Under the pieces are notes generated by a model. That model did no database searches and was not told the DNA's origin. It was given only the letters and a program-made list of their open reading frames with translations. Positions 1-6,607 of a stretch of DNA of 6,607 nucleotides are shown one piece after another. The stretch comes from CAYYBZ01 sp964470285 [NCBI: uncultured Oligoflexia bacterium]. GTDB lineage: Bacteria > Bdellovibrionota_G > CAYYBZ01. The position numbers were made by a program, and so were the translations under genes. Position 1 is the stretch's first letter. Every line of letters begins with the position of its first letter. The stretch is taken from NCBI GenBank assembly GCA_964470285.1, contig CAYYBZ010000118.1, positions 1-6,607 of the forward strand, given 5' to 3'.

Positions 1-331
1 CTCTTGCATAGTTAATCAGCCAAAGCATTGCCAGAGTCTCGCCTCTTGCCGCTCTTACTTCTATCGGAACCTGGTAAGTAGCTCCGCCGACTCTTCTTGA
101 TTTAACTTCAACCAGAGGCTTAACATTATCCATTGCCTTTTTGATAATCTTCAAAGGATCATCCTTTGTTTTTTCTCCGATAATGTTTATCACGCCGTAA
201 AGCACTCCTCTTGCGGTATTCTTTTTGCCCTGAAGCATCAGCTTGTTGACAAATTTACCCAGCATCTTATCGAAATACTTTGGATCCGCCTGAACAGGCT
301 TTCTTCTTAATTTTCTGGATTTCCTTGGCAT
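1..331 (-). CDS. rpsG: 30S ribosomal protein S7, 5' part (C-terminus outside window)
   Basis: S7 is a primary 16S rRNA binding protein that nucleates assembly of the 30S head and sits near the E and P sites. The open frame starts at ATG (329-331) and reads MPRKSRKLRRKPVQADPKYF onward for 110 codons without a stop until it leaves the window. The run VEVKSRRVGGATYQVPIEVR (residues about 75-94) is the hallmark S7 segment, and the preceding KFVNKLMLQGKK matches the family helix that E. coli reads as KFVNILMVDGKK. S7 is usually about 156 residues, so roughly 70 percent is present. A GGAG Shine-Dalgarno (337-340) lies 5 nt before the ATG, which fixes the start; another ATG overlapping that motif is out of frame. 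It follows rpsL by only 21 nt and is surely co-transcribed with it; fusA would be the expected next gene but cannot be seen here. Confidence 0.97.
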   Translation of the reverse strand, partial: MPRKSRKLRRKPVQADPKYFDKMLGKFVNKLMLQGKKNTARGVLYGVINIIGEKTKDDPLKIIKKAMDNVKPLVEVKSRRVGGATYQVPIEVRAARGETLAMLWLINYAR

Positions 332-352
332 ATTTTCTCCATATAAAACTTA

Positions 353-724
353 TTACTTCTGAATTTTTGCTCCGTATTTTGATCTGCCCTGTTTTCTTGC
401 ACCTACGCCGACAAGATCGAGAGTTCCCCTGATGATGTGATATCTTACTCCTGGCAAGTCCTTAACCCTTCCACCTCTTATGAGAACGACCGAGTGTTCC
501 TGAAGATTATGACCTTCTCCGGGAATATATGAAGTCACCTCAAAGCCGTTTGTAAGCCTGACTCTTGCAACTTTTCTTAAAGCCGAGTTGGGTTTTTTCG
601 GTGTAGTAGTGTAAACCCTCGTACATACACCTCTTTTTTGAGGGCATCCCTTTAGTGCCGGGGCCTTGTTTTTTGCTCTGACAGGCTTTCTGCCTTTTCT
701 TATCAACTGATTGATTGTCGGCAT
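353..724 (-). CDS. rpsL: 30S ribosomal protein S12
   Basis: S12 lies at the 30S-50S interface by the decoding centre and controls tRNA selection accuracy. The 123-residue product has the full family length (E. coli 124). Near-invariant blocks are visible: [20 protein letters not shown] (27-46), [14 protein letters not shown] (47-60), [20 protein letters not shown] (69-88) and DLPGVRYH (89-96). The two lysines where classical streptomycin-resistance substitutions occur, K43 and K88 (counting Met), are both lysine, so the sequence predicts a sensitive, wild-type S12. D89, equivalent to the aspartate methylthiolated by RimO in E. coli, is also present. Start ATG (722-724) is preceded by AAGGAG (730-735) with 5 nt spacing; the stop is TAA. 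It is the first gene after the promoter in the rpoC-rpsL gap and lies 21 nt before rpsG. Confidence 0.99.
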   Translation of the reverse strand: MPTINQLIRKGRKPVRAKNKAPALKGCPQKRGVCTRVYTTTPKKPNSALRKVARVRLTNGFEVTSYIPGEGHNLQEHSVVLIRGGRVKDLPGVRYHIIRGTLDLVGVGARKQGRSKYGAKIQK

Positions 725-804
725 CTTTTCTCCTTATTTTTAACTTAAATAAAAGTGGTGAAATCTAACAATATTAAGTATTTATGTCAAGCGTTATTGT
801 AATA
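725..804 (-). other. rpoC-rpsL intergenic region and rpsL leader
   Basis: This 80-nt gap is AT-rich and is the longest non-coding stretch in the window. In the minus direction it contains, in order, the predicted promoter (762-790), a short untranslated leader of about 30 nt if transcription begins near 756, and the AAGGAG ribosome binding site of rpsL (730-735). I see no GC-rich stem followed by a U-run, so there is no intrinsic terminator for rpoC and read-through into rpsL is expected. The leader is too short for a riboswitch or a structured attenuator. Confidence 0.8.
762..790 (-). promoter_or_regulatory. Predicted sigma-70-type promoter upstream of rpsL
   Basis: On the minus strand a perfect -35 hexamer TTGACA (785-790) is followed after exactly 17 nt by TAGATT (762-767), which matches 4 of 6 bases of the TATAAT -10 consensus including its first, second and last positions. 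The expected start is near the A at 756, about 30 nt before the rpsL ATG. The DNA just upstream of the -35 is AT-rich, though it overlaps the end of rpoC. The placement in the only sizeable gap, right before the ribosomal-protein genes, supports a real promoter driving rpsL-rpsG. Spacing and hexamers are read directly; activity is inferred. Confidence 0.72.
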
Positions 805-3800
805 TCAGTCATCCTCCTGACTTCTTACGTCAAAATCAATGCTTGGCGTCATTTCTGTGCTTCCCGTTGGTATAGCTTGAGAATCAAACCCCAATAAGGA
901 ATCATCACTCAACACTTTTATCCCTAAGCCTGCGTAATGTTTGACTCCAGTACCGGCCGGGATAATTCTTCCCATGATGACGTTTTCCTTTAAGCCTCTT
1001 AAAACATCAATTTTGCCGTTAATAGCTGCCTCTGTGAAAACCTTTGTAGTTTCCTGGAATGAGGCTGCTGAAAGGAAGCTTTCAGTACTGAGCGAAGCCT
1101 TGGTAATTCCGAGAAGCAATGGCTCGGCTTTCGCAGGTTTTTTCTTGGTTTTCTTAATCTTGGCGTTTTCTTCTTCAAAAAAGTGCTTATCTACCTGATC
1201 TCCAAGCAGAAAATGTGTATCTCCGGGTTCGACGATCTTAACCTTTTTAAGCATTTGCCTTACGATAACTTCGATATGCTTATCGTGAATTTTAACGCCC
1301 TGAAGCCTGTAAACTTCCTGAACTTCGTCAACGAGATATTTGGCAAGCTCTTTTTCTCCAAGAACCCTTAATATATCGTGAGGGTTTGCCGATCCGTCCA
1401 TGAGGGCCTCACCCGCTCTTACCCTGTCGCCGTCTAAAACACTTAAATGTTTGTTCTTGGGAATTAAATACTCTCTTGATTCACCGACATCCGGTGTGAT
1501 GATAATTTTGCGCTTCCCCTTTGTATCTTTTCCGAAAGAAACCGTTCCGTCGATTTCAGAAATCAATGCGATTTCCTTAGGCTTTCTTGCCTCAAAAAGT
1601 TCAGCAACCCTGGGCAATCCTCCGGTTATATCCTTGGTCTTGGTCGTTTCTCTGGGAATTTTTGCAACTATATCGCCCGAAGTTACCTTTTCTCCCTCGC
1701 TGACTGTAAGGTTGGCTCCCTGCGGAAGTATAAATCCAAGTTCGGCTCTCCCGTCCTTGGCCTTTAGAGGTTTTCCGTGATCGTCAGTAAGCATTATTCT
1801 GGGCTTTACATCCGGATCTTTTGTTTCGATAATAACCCTTCTTGAAAGACCGGTTACAGTATCGACCTGCTCTTTCATTGTAACGCCTTCAATCATGTCT
1901 TCGAATTTTACGACTCCGGCCATGTTAGTAAGAATGGGCAGTGTATAAGGATCCCATTCAGCCAGCAGCTTTCCGGGTTTTATATTATCGCCTTCCTTTA
2001 CCATGATCTTTGTGCCGTAAAGAACAGGGTATTTTTCTCTTTCGCGGCCTTTTGCATCGGCTATGACAATTTCACCGTTTCTGTTCATGGCAGTGAAAGA
2101 GCCTTCCTTGTTTTTAACAACGTTTAAACTGTTAAACCTCACTGTTCCGCCGTTAAGAGTTGTAAGGTTTGACTGCTCGGCCTTTCTCGTTGCGGTACCT
2201 CCTACGTGGAATGTTCTCATCGTAAGCTGCGTTCCTGGTTCACCTATCGAATGCGCCGCTATTACGCCGATAGCCTCACCGATGTTGACCATTTCCCCTC
2301 TTGCAAGGTCTCTTCCGTAACAGAGTTTACAAACGCCGTTTTGTGTTCTGCATGTAAGAACCGATCTTATTTTTATCTTCTCGATACCTGAATCTTCAAT
2401 CTTGGCTACTATATCCTCGTTAATTTCCTGATTCGCTTTACAAATAAATTCGCCGGAATAGGGATCAACAATGTCCTCTGAAGTAACTCTTCCTAAAACA
2501 CGGTCAGAAACTCTTTCTATAATTTCTCCTCCTTCAACCAGCGACGAAACATAAATTCCGTCAAGAGTCTGGCAGTCAAATTCGGTAATCATTGAATCCT
2601 GAGAAACATCAACAAGTCTTCTTGTAAGATATCCCGAATTAGCCGTTTTCAACGCCGTATCTGCCAGACCTTTTCTGGCTCCGTGAGTAGATATGAAGTA
2701 CTGAAGAACCGTAAGTCCCTCTCTGAAATTAGCAGTAATAGGAGTTTCTATAATTTCTCCGGAAGGTTTGGCCATAAGCCCTCTCATCCCGGCCAGCTGT
2801 CTTAACTGCTGCGCACTTCCTCTTGCTCCGGAGTCGGCCATCATGAATATCGGATTGAAACTTTTAACCTCTTCTTTTTTCTTTCCGTCTTCGGAAGATA
2901 AAGTATCAGTTCCCAGTGCGCTTAACATTTCGTGAGCGACTCTTTCAGAAACCTGCGCCCATATATCTACCACCTTGTTATATCTTTCACCGTCGGTAAT
3001 AAGTCCGTTTTGATACTGTTCAGTCACTCTGTCCACTTCCTTTTGGGCCGCATCAAGGAAAGGTTTTTTCTTTGCAGGAACCTTCATATCGTCAACGCAT
3101 ATTGACATGCCTGCTCTCGTTGCCCATGAATAACCAAGCAACATCATCTTATCTGCCAGGATAACCGTTTTCTTGGTTCCGGCTGTTCTGAAACACATAT
3201 CGATAACATTTGCAATGGTCTTTTTATCCATCGGACGGTTAATAACTTCGAAGGGCACTTCTTCGGGAACAATTTCCTTTAAAAGAATTCTTCCTACCGT
3301 AGTTTCAACAAGTTTACCGCCCATTCTTACTTTAATACGGGCATGTTCGCTGATTTCTTCATGGTCGAAAGCTATTCTTGCTTCGTCAGGTGAAGAGAAT
3401 ATTTTCCCCTCTCCTTTTAAGAACGGCATCTCTCTGGTTAAGTAATAAAGACCCAAAACTATATCCTGAGTAGGAACAATAATGGGTTTTCCATGTGCCG
3501 GAGAAAGTATGTTATTGGTTGACATCATTAATACTCTGGCTTCAAGCTGTGCCTCGATTGAAAGAGGTACGTGAACAGCCATCTGGTCACCGTCAAAGTC
3601 TGCGTTGAATGCCGCGCAGACCAAAGGATGAAGCTGAATGGCTTTACCTTCAATTAAAAGAGGCTCAAAGGCCTGAACGCCGAGCCTGTGAAGTGTCGGG
3701 GCACGGTTTAATAAAACAGGGTGTTCTTTAGTCACTTCTTCGAGAATATCCCATACTTCGGGAGTTTCTTTTTCAACGAGTTTTTTTGCACTTTTAATGG

Positions 3801-4977
3801 TTGTAGTATGTCCGCGCTCTTCAAGTTTGTTATAGACAAAAGGTTTAAAAAGTTCCAGAGCCATTGTCTTTGGAATTCCGCATTGATGTAGCTTTAACTC
3901 AGGACCTACGACAATAACCGAACGGCCTGAATAATCGACTCTCTTTCCTAACAGGTTCTGTCTGAAACGGCCCTGTTTGCCTTTAAGCATATCGCTTAAT
4001 GATTTAAGATCCCTTTTGTTCGGTCCTTTAATGCTTCTACCGCGTCTTCCGTTGTCAAAGAGGGCATCAACTGCTTCCTGAAGCATTCTCTTTTCGTTTC
4101 TAATAATGATTTCCGGAGCGTTTAATTCTAAAAGTCTTTTAAGCCTGTTGTTTCTGTTGATTACTCTTCTGTAAAGATCGTTTAAATCTGAAGTTGCAAA
4201 TCTTCCGCCGTCAAGCGGGACTAAAGGCCTTAAATCAGGGGGCAGAACCGGCACTATATCAAGAATCATCCAATTGGGCTGGTTTCCCGAATCCAGAAAT
4301 GCCTCAATGACCTTTAATCTTTTTGAAATTTTCTTTCTTTTGGCGTCTGATGAAGTGGCCTGCACTTCTTTTCTTAACTTTACGGAAAGATCCTTTAGAT
4401 CCATACCCTGAAGGATAATTTTAATAGCTTCGGCTCCCATTTTTGCACTGAAGGGAGCGGGGAATTTTTCAATGGCTTCCCTGTAGAGATCTTCGGTTAA
4501 AATTTCTCCTTTTTTATGCGGGCTGTCTCCGGGATTGGTAACTATGTAAGATTCACAATAAAGAACCCTCTCAAGATCTTTAAGTGAAATATCCAGAAGG
4601 TTGCCTATTCTGGAAGGAAGGCTTCTTAAAAACCATATGTGTGCAACAGGAGTAGCAAGCTGAATGTGGCCCATTCTTTCGCGCCTGACCTTAGATTGAA
4701 TAACTTCGACTCCGCATTTTTCACAGACTACTCCTCTGTGCTTCATGCGTTTATACTTGCCGCAGTTACATTCGTAATCCTTTACAGGCCCGAAAATTTT
4801 TGCGCAGAAAAGACCGTCGCGTTCAGGCTTGAAGGTTCTATAATTTATGGTTTCGGGTTTTTTAACCTCGCCGTATGACCATTCCTTGATCTTTTCAGGC
4901 GATGCAATCCCGATTTTCATTCCCGTAAAGTTTAAGGGATTCTTCGGTTTTTCGAAAAAACTGAATATATCTTCCAA
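805..4977 (-). CDS. rpoC: DNA-directed RNA polymerase subunit beta prime
   Basis: This is the largest catalytic core subunit of RNA polymerase, complete at 1390 residues (E. coli 1407). Visible elements in order: N-terminal zinc ribbon with C70, C72, C85 and C88; clamp and rudder/lid region with [20 protein letters not shown] (336-355); active-site NADFDGD (458-464; Asp 460, 462 and 464 bind the catalytic magnesium); bridge-helix region with [20 protein letters not shown] (766-785); second zinc site C802, C876, C883 and C886, with the same spacing as E. coli; trigger loop ending TMRTFHVGG (M920, R921, H924); an insertion of about 185 residues in the trigger loop (about 931-1116); and C-terminal [20 protein letters not shown] (1287-1306) with [17 protein letters not shown] (1328-1344). 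All key residues are intact. The start is TTG (4975-4977): an in-frame stop lies seven codons upstream, no other start codon intervenes, a strong Shine-Dalgarno is well placed, and the resulting N-terminus matches relatives. The stop is TGA. It lies 24 nt after rpoB, as a translationally linked pair. Confidence 0.99.
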   Translation of the reverse strand: MEDIFSFFEKPKNPLNFTGMKIGIASPEKIKEWSYGEVKKPETINYRTFKPERDGLFCAKIFGPVKDYECNCGKYKRMKHRGVVCEKCGVEVIQSKVRRERMGHIQLATPVAHIWFLRSLPSRIGNLLDISLKDLERVLYCESYIVTNPGDSPHKKGEILTEDLYREAIEKFPAPFSAKMGAEAIKIILQGMDLKDLSVKLRKEVQATSSDAKRKKISKRLKVIEAFLDSGNQPNWMILDIVPVLPPDLRPLVPLDGGRFATSDLNDLYRRVINRNNRLKRLLELNAPEIIIRNEKRMLQEAVDALFDNGRRGRSIKGPNKRDLKSLSDMLKGKQGRFRQNLLGKRVDYSGRSVIVVGPELKLHQCGIPKTMALELFKPFVYNKLEERGHTTTIKSAKKLVEKETPEVWDILEEVTKEHPVLLNRAPTLHRLGVQAFEPLLIEGKAIQLHPLVCAAFNADFDGDQMAVHVPLSIEAQLEARVLMMSTNNILSPAHGKPIIVPTQDIVLGLYYLTREMPFLKGEGKIFSSPDEARIAFDHEEISEHARIKVRMGGKLVETTVGRILLKEIVPEEVPFEVINRPMDKKTIANVIDMCFRTAGTKKTVILADKMMLLGYSWATRAGMSICVDDMKVPAKKKPFLDAAQKEVDRVTEQYQNGLITDGERYNKVVDIWAQVSERVAHEMLSALGTDTLSSEDGKKKEEVKSFNPIFMMADSGARGSAQQLRQLAGMRGLMAKPSGEIIETPITANFREGLTVLQYFISTHGARKGLADTALKTANSGYLTRRLVDVSQDSMITEFDCQTLDGIYVSSLVEGGEIIERVSDRVLGRVTSEDIVDPYSGEFICKANQEINEDIVAKIEDSGIEKIKIRSVLTCRTQNGVCKLCYGRDLARGEMVNIGEAIGVIAAHSIGEPGTQLTMRTFHVGGTATRKAEQSNLTTLNGGTVRFNSLNVVKNKEGSFTAMNRNGEIVIADAKGREREKYPVLYGTKIMVKEGDNIKPGKLLAEWDPYTLPILTNMAGVVKFEDMIEGVTMKEQVDTVTGLSRRVIIETKDPDVKPRIMLTDDHGKPLKAKDGRAELGFILPQGANLTVSEGEKVTSGDIVAKIPRETTKTKDITGGLPRVAELFEARKPKEIALISEIDGTVSFGKDTKGKRKIIITPDVGESREYLIPKNKHLSVLDGDRVRAGEALMDGSANPHDILRVLGEKELAKYLVDEVQEVYRLQGVKIHDKHIEVIVRQMLKKVKIVEPGDTHFLLGDQVDKHFFEEENAKIKKTKKKPAKAEPLLLGITKASLSTESFLSAASFQETTKVFTEAAINGKIDVLRGLKENVIMGRIIPAGTGVKHYAGLGIKVLSDDSLLGFDSQAIPTGSTEMTPSIDFDVRSQEDD
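1630..2187 (-). other. Lineage-specific insertion in the RpoC trigger loop (SI3 type)
   Basis: Between the trigger-loop residues TFHVGG (922-927) and the run [20 protein letters not shown] (1114-1133), beta prime carries roughly 185 extra residues (about 931-1116). From memory, E. coli has the SI3 insertion at the same place and of the same size. Segments such as [33 protein letters not shown] and [28 protein letters not shown] align with its sandwich-barrel hybrid repeats. Such an insertion is typical of proteobacteria and several related Gram-negative phyla and is lacking in Firmicutes, so it helps place the organism. The boundaries are approximate. Confidence 0.85.
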
Positions 4978-4984
4978 GGTTAAT

Positions 4985-4991
4985 TCCTCCC
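4985..4991 (-). promoter_or_regulatory. Shine-Dalgarno site of rpoC (supports TTG start)
   Basis: The minus strand reads GGGAGGA here, containing the core GGAGG (4986-4990) that ends 8 nt before the TTG at 4977-4975. This is the strongest anti-16S match in the window and sits inside the 24-nt rpoB-rpoC gap. It decides the start: the next in-frame ATG would be residue 20, which has no comparable site and would remove the conserved [13 protein letters not shown]-terminus. A strong site may compensate for the weak start codon. Confidence 0.88.
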
Positions 4992-5001
4992 TAGGTTACC
5001 G

Positions 5002-6607
5002 TTATTGGGTTACCTCTTCTTCATTTTTATCTTCCATAAGGTCCACTTGAAGTCCTAAAGCCTGAAGCTCTTTCATCAACACGTTAAATGACTCGGGTAT
5101 TCCGGGTTCCAGTGTATTTTCGCCCTTTACAATGGCCTCATACATTCTGGTTCTTCCCGTAATATCATCGGATTTAACCGTTAAGAATTCCTGCAGGCAG
5201 TGTGCGGCACCGTATGCTTCCAGTGCCCAGACTTCCATCTCTCCCAGTCTCTGTCCTCCGAACTGAGCTTTACCGCCTAAAGGCTGCTGAGTTACCAGAG
5301 AATAGGGCCCGATCGACCTGGCGTGAATCTTATCGTCAACAAGGTGATGCAGTTTAAGAATGTACATTGAACCCACCGTTACTTTTGTCTTAAACTTTTC
5401 ACCGGATTTTCCGTCATACAGTACGGATTGGCCGTCCGTAGAAAGATTTGCGCTTTGGAGAATTTCTTTTATGTTTACTTCAAGTGCGCCGTCAAAAACC
5501 GGTGTGGCCATATGGATTCCATACTGGGAAAGCTTATGGCCGTATTTTAGAATATTCTGTTCACTAAGATCATCGAGAAGTTTTTCATAATCGTCGGAAG
5601 AATAAAGTTTATTAAGAAGTTTCTTAAGTTTATCCGTTTCTTTCTTCTCAACCAGATTCCCAATCTCTTTTCGGATTTCCCATGCGGCCCATCCGAGATT
5701 AGTTTCCAATATCTGCCCGACATTCATTCTTGAAGGAACACCCAGTGGATTAAGAACTAAATCAACGGGCGTACCGTCTTCCAAGTAAGGCATGTCCTCT
5801 ACAGGAAGTATTTTTGAAACGACACCTTTATTCCCGTGTCTTCCGGCCAACTTGTCGCCTACTGAAATCTTTCTCTTGATCGCGACGTAAACCTTAATCA
5901 TCTTGATTACGCCGGGAGGAAGTTCATCTCCCCTTCTGAGTTTGTCTATCTTATCGGTAAACAGCATCTTTATAAGATCGATCTGTTCGGAAACGTTATC
6001 CATAACCGAATTGATTTCTTTTTCGATCTTATCTCCCTTTTCAACAGATATTTCCGGCCAGAAACGCTTGGGGATTTCTGCAAGAACTTCTTTTGTGATT
6101 TTCTTCCCCTTGGCAACCAGCACTCTTCCCTTGTCGTCTGAAAGCTTGCTTGATGTTGTTTTCCCGGCAAGAAGTTCTCTTATCCGGTCGAAGGCTGAAT
6201 CTCTGATAATTTTGATTTCATCTTCCTGATCCTTAAGCAGTTTTGTCGCTTCCTGATCTTCGATGTCCTTGGCTCTTGTATCTTTTTCTACGCCTTCTCT
6301 TGAAAAAACTTTAGCTCCGATAATAAAACCGCCTACCCCCGGAGGAACTCTTAAAGATGTATCCTTAACATCGCCGGCCTTATCCCCGAAAATGGCTCTA
6401 AGAAGCTTTTCTTCGGGAGAAAGCTGCGTTTCCCCTTTGGGGGTGATCTTTCCGGCAAGGATATCGCCCGACTTCACCTCGGCGCCCAGCATGATGATGC
6501 CGCTTTCATCCAGGTTTCTAAGGGCCTCCTCGCCCACGTTCGGAATGTCGCGGGTGATCTCCTCCTTGCCGAGCTTGGTGTCCCGCGCCACCACTTCGAA
6601 TTCCTCG
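5002..6607 (-). CDS. rpoB: DNA-directed RNA polymerase subunit beta, C-terminal part (5' end outside window)
   Basis: This is the C-terminal 534 residues, about 40 percent of a usual 1340-residue beta subunit. The frame is open to the right edge ([20 protein letters not shown] at the start of the visible part), so the GTG at 6592-6594 is an internal valine, not a start. Visible landmarks: [30 protein letters not shown] (5818-5853 region), whose two lysines correspond to catalytic-centre K1065 and K1073 of E. coli; [26 protein letters not shown]; and [20 protein letters not shown] with the histidine equivalent to E. coli H1237. Then come [28 protein letters not shown] and the [16 protein letters not shown] tail that contacts beta prime. 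The segment before [11 protein letters not shown] is about 23 residues longer than in E. coli (SI2 region). The rifampicin-binding region lies upstream, outside the window. The stop is TAA, 24 nt before rpoC. The right-end codons differ in composition from the rest. Confidence 0.99.
   Translation of the reverse strand, partial: EEFEVVARDTKLGKEEITRDIPNVGEEALRNLDESGIIMLGAEVKSGDILAGKITPKGETQLSPEEKLLRAIFGDKAGDVKDTSLRVPPGVGGFIIGAKVFSREGVEKDTRAKDIEDQEATKLLKDQEDEIKIIRDSAFDRIRELLAGKTTSSKLSDDKGRVLVAKGKKITKEVLAEIPKRFWPEISVEKGDKIEKEINSVMDNVSEQIDLIKMLFTDKIDKLRRGDELPPGVIKMIKVYVAIKRKISVGDKLAGRHGNKGVVSKILPVEDMPYLEDGTPVDLVLNPLGVPSRMNVGQILETNLGWAAWEIRKEIGNLVEKKETDKLKKLLNKLYSSDDYEKLLDDLSEQNILKYGHKLSQYGIHMATPVFDGALEVNIKEILQSANLSTDGQSVLYDGKSGEKFKTKVTVGSMYILKLHHLVDDKIHARSIGPYSLVTQQPLGGKAQFGGQRLGEMEVWALEAYGAAHCLQEFLTVKSDDITGRTRMYEAIVKGENTLEPGIPESFNVLMKELQALGLQVDLMEDKNEEEVTQ
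6442..6607. other. GC-rich codon-usage tract within rpoB
   Basis: The visible 5' end of the rpoB fragment is compositionally unlike the rest. By hand count, bases 6541-6607 are 42 of 67 G+C and 6481-6540 are 36 of 60, against 25 of 60 at 6301-6360. Of the 28 codons at 6523-6606, 25 end in G or C, including CGG and CGC arginine; the next 27 codons (6442-6522) have 20 of 27. The last 33 sense codons of the gene have about 13 of 33. AGA is the usual arginine codon from 6519 leftward. The reading frame is unbroken and the protein is normal. Confidence 0.7.

Noticed and set aside
353-724. Streptomycin-resistance substitutions in S12
   Set aside because: Both key positions, K43 and K88, are lysine as in the sensitive wild type.
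768-800. Inverted repeat ACAATA / TATTGT (768-773 and 795-800) as an rpoC terminator or operator
   Set aside because: The arms are only 6 AT-rich base pairs with a loop of about 21 nt, and no U-tract follows. Such pairs are expected by chance in AT-rich DNA.
1400-1780. Plus-strand open frame of 126 codons opposite rpoC
   Set aside because: It lies wholly antisense to the conserved SI3 region of rpoC, has no ribosome binding site that I can see, and its translation has no recognisable family; it is a shadow of the rpoC codons. The same holds for the other plus-strand frames at 941-1198, 1183-1371, 2063-2320, 2206-2391, 3173-3445, 4639-4878, 4847-5050, 5360-5590 and 5903-6229.
805-4977. Intein, frameshift or split in rpoC
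   Set aside because: The frame is continuous, both zinc sites and the NADFDGD motif are intact, and the length is close to normal; the one large extra segment is the common trigger-loop insertion.
5970-6170. 66-codon minus-strand frame inside rpoB
   Set aside because: It overlaps conserved rpoB in another frame and has low-complexity basic content; it is an alternative-frame artefact.
6592-6594. GTG as a possible start of a 530-residue protein
   Set aside because: The frame continues upstream to the window edge with conserved RpoB residues EEFEV, so this codon is an internal valine of a gene cut by the window.
6598-6603. GAATTC (EcoRI site) close to the window edge as a cloning junction
   Set aside because: It encodes the conserved EF of the RpoB run EEFEV in frame, so it needs no vector-joint explanation.

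Overview
This window is an ordinary but informative piece of a bacterial core transcription-translation locus. Everything lies on the minus strand. Reading in the direction of transcription (right to left) it holds the 3' part of rpoB (RNA polymerase beta), a complete rpoC (beta prime), a complete rpsL (ribosomal protein S12) and the 5' part of rpsG (ribosomal protein S7). Both outer genes run off the window. No mobile element, tRNA, rRNA, CRISPR array, toxin or defence gene is visible, and I find no undescribed system.

The organism is a Gram-negative-type bacterium. RpoC carries the large trigger-loop insertion (SI3 type) and RpoB an SI2-region insertion. The N-terminus of RpoC ([17 protein letters not shown]), the RpoB wording [29 protein letters not shown] and the run [12 protein letters not shown] near the RpoC C-terminus resemble, from memory, Geobacter- or Myxococcus-type deltaproteobacteria (Desulfobacterota in the wide sense). 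Most of the DNA is AT-leaning, with frequent AGA, AAA and TTT codons, so this would be a lower-GC member of that broad group or a neighbouring phylum. The assignment is an inference and moderate at best.

Layout from right to left: rpoB C-terminal 534 residues (5002-6607), a 24-nt gap with a strong Shine-Dalgarno, rpoC (805-4977, TTG start), an 80-nt gap holding a good sigma-70-type promoter and the rpsL leader, rpsL (353-724), a 21-nt gap, then the first 110 codons of rpsG (1-331). No intergenic stretch exceeds 80 nt. RpoB and RpoC together form the catalytic core of RNA polymerase; S12 and S7 belong to the 30S decoding centre and head. The order rpoBC-rpsL-rpsG joins the rif and str clusters, which are separate in E. 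coli. The promoter in the gap suggests that the ribosomal-protein part can be transcribed on its own as well as by read-through from rpoBC.

The main oddity is at the right end: roughly the last 165 bases (within rpoB) are much richer in G+C, with strongly GC-ending codons, than the rest of the same gene. This could reflect recombination within rpoB, a chimeric assembly end, or chance local composition.
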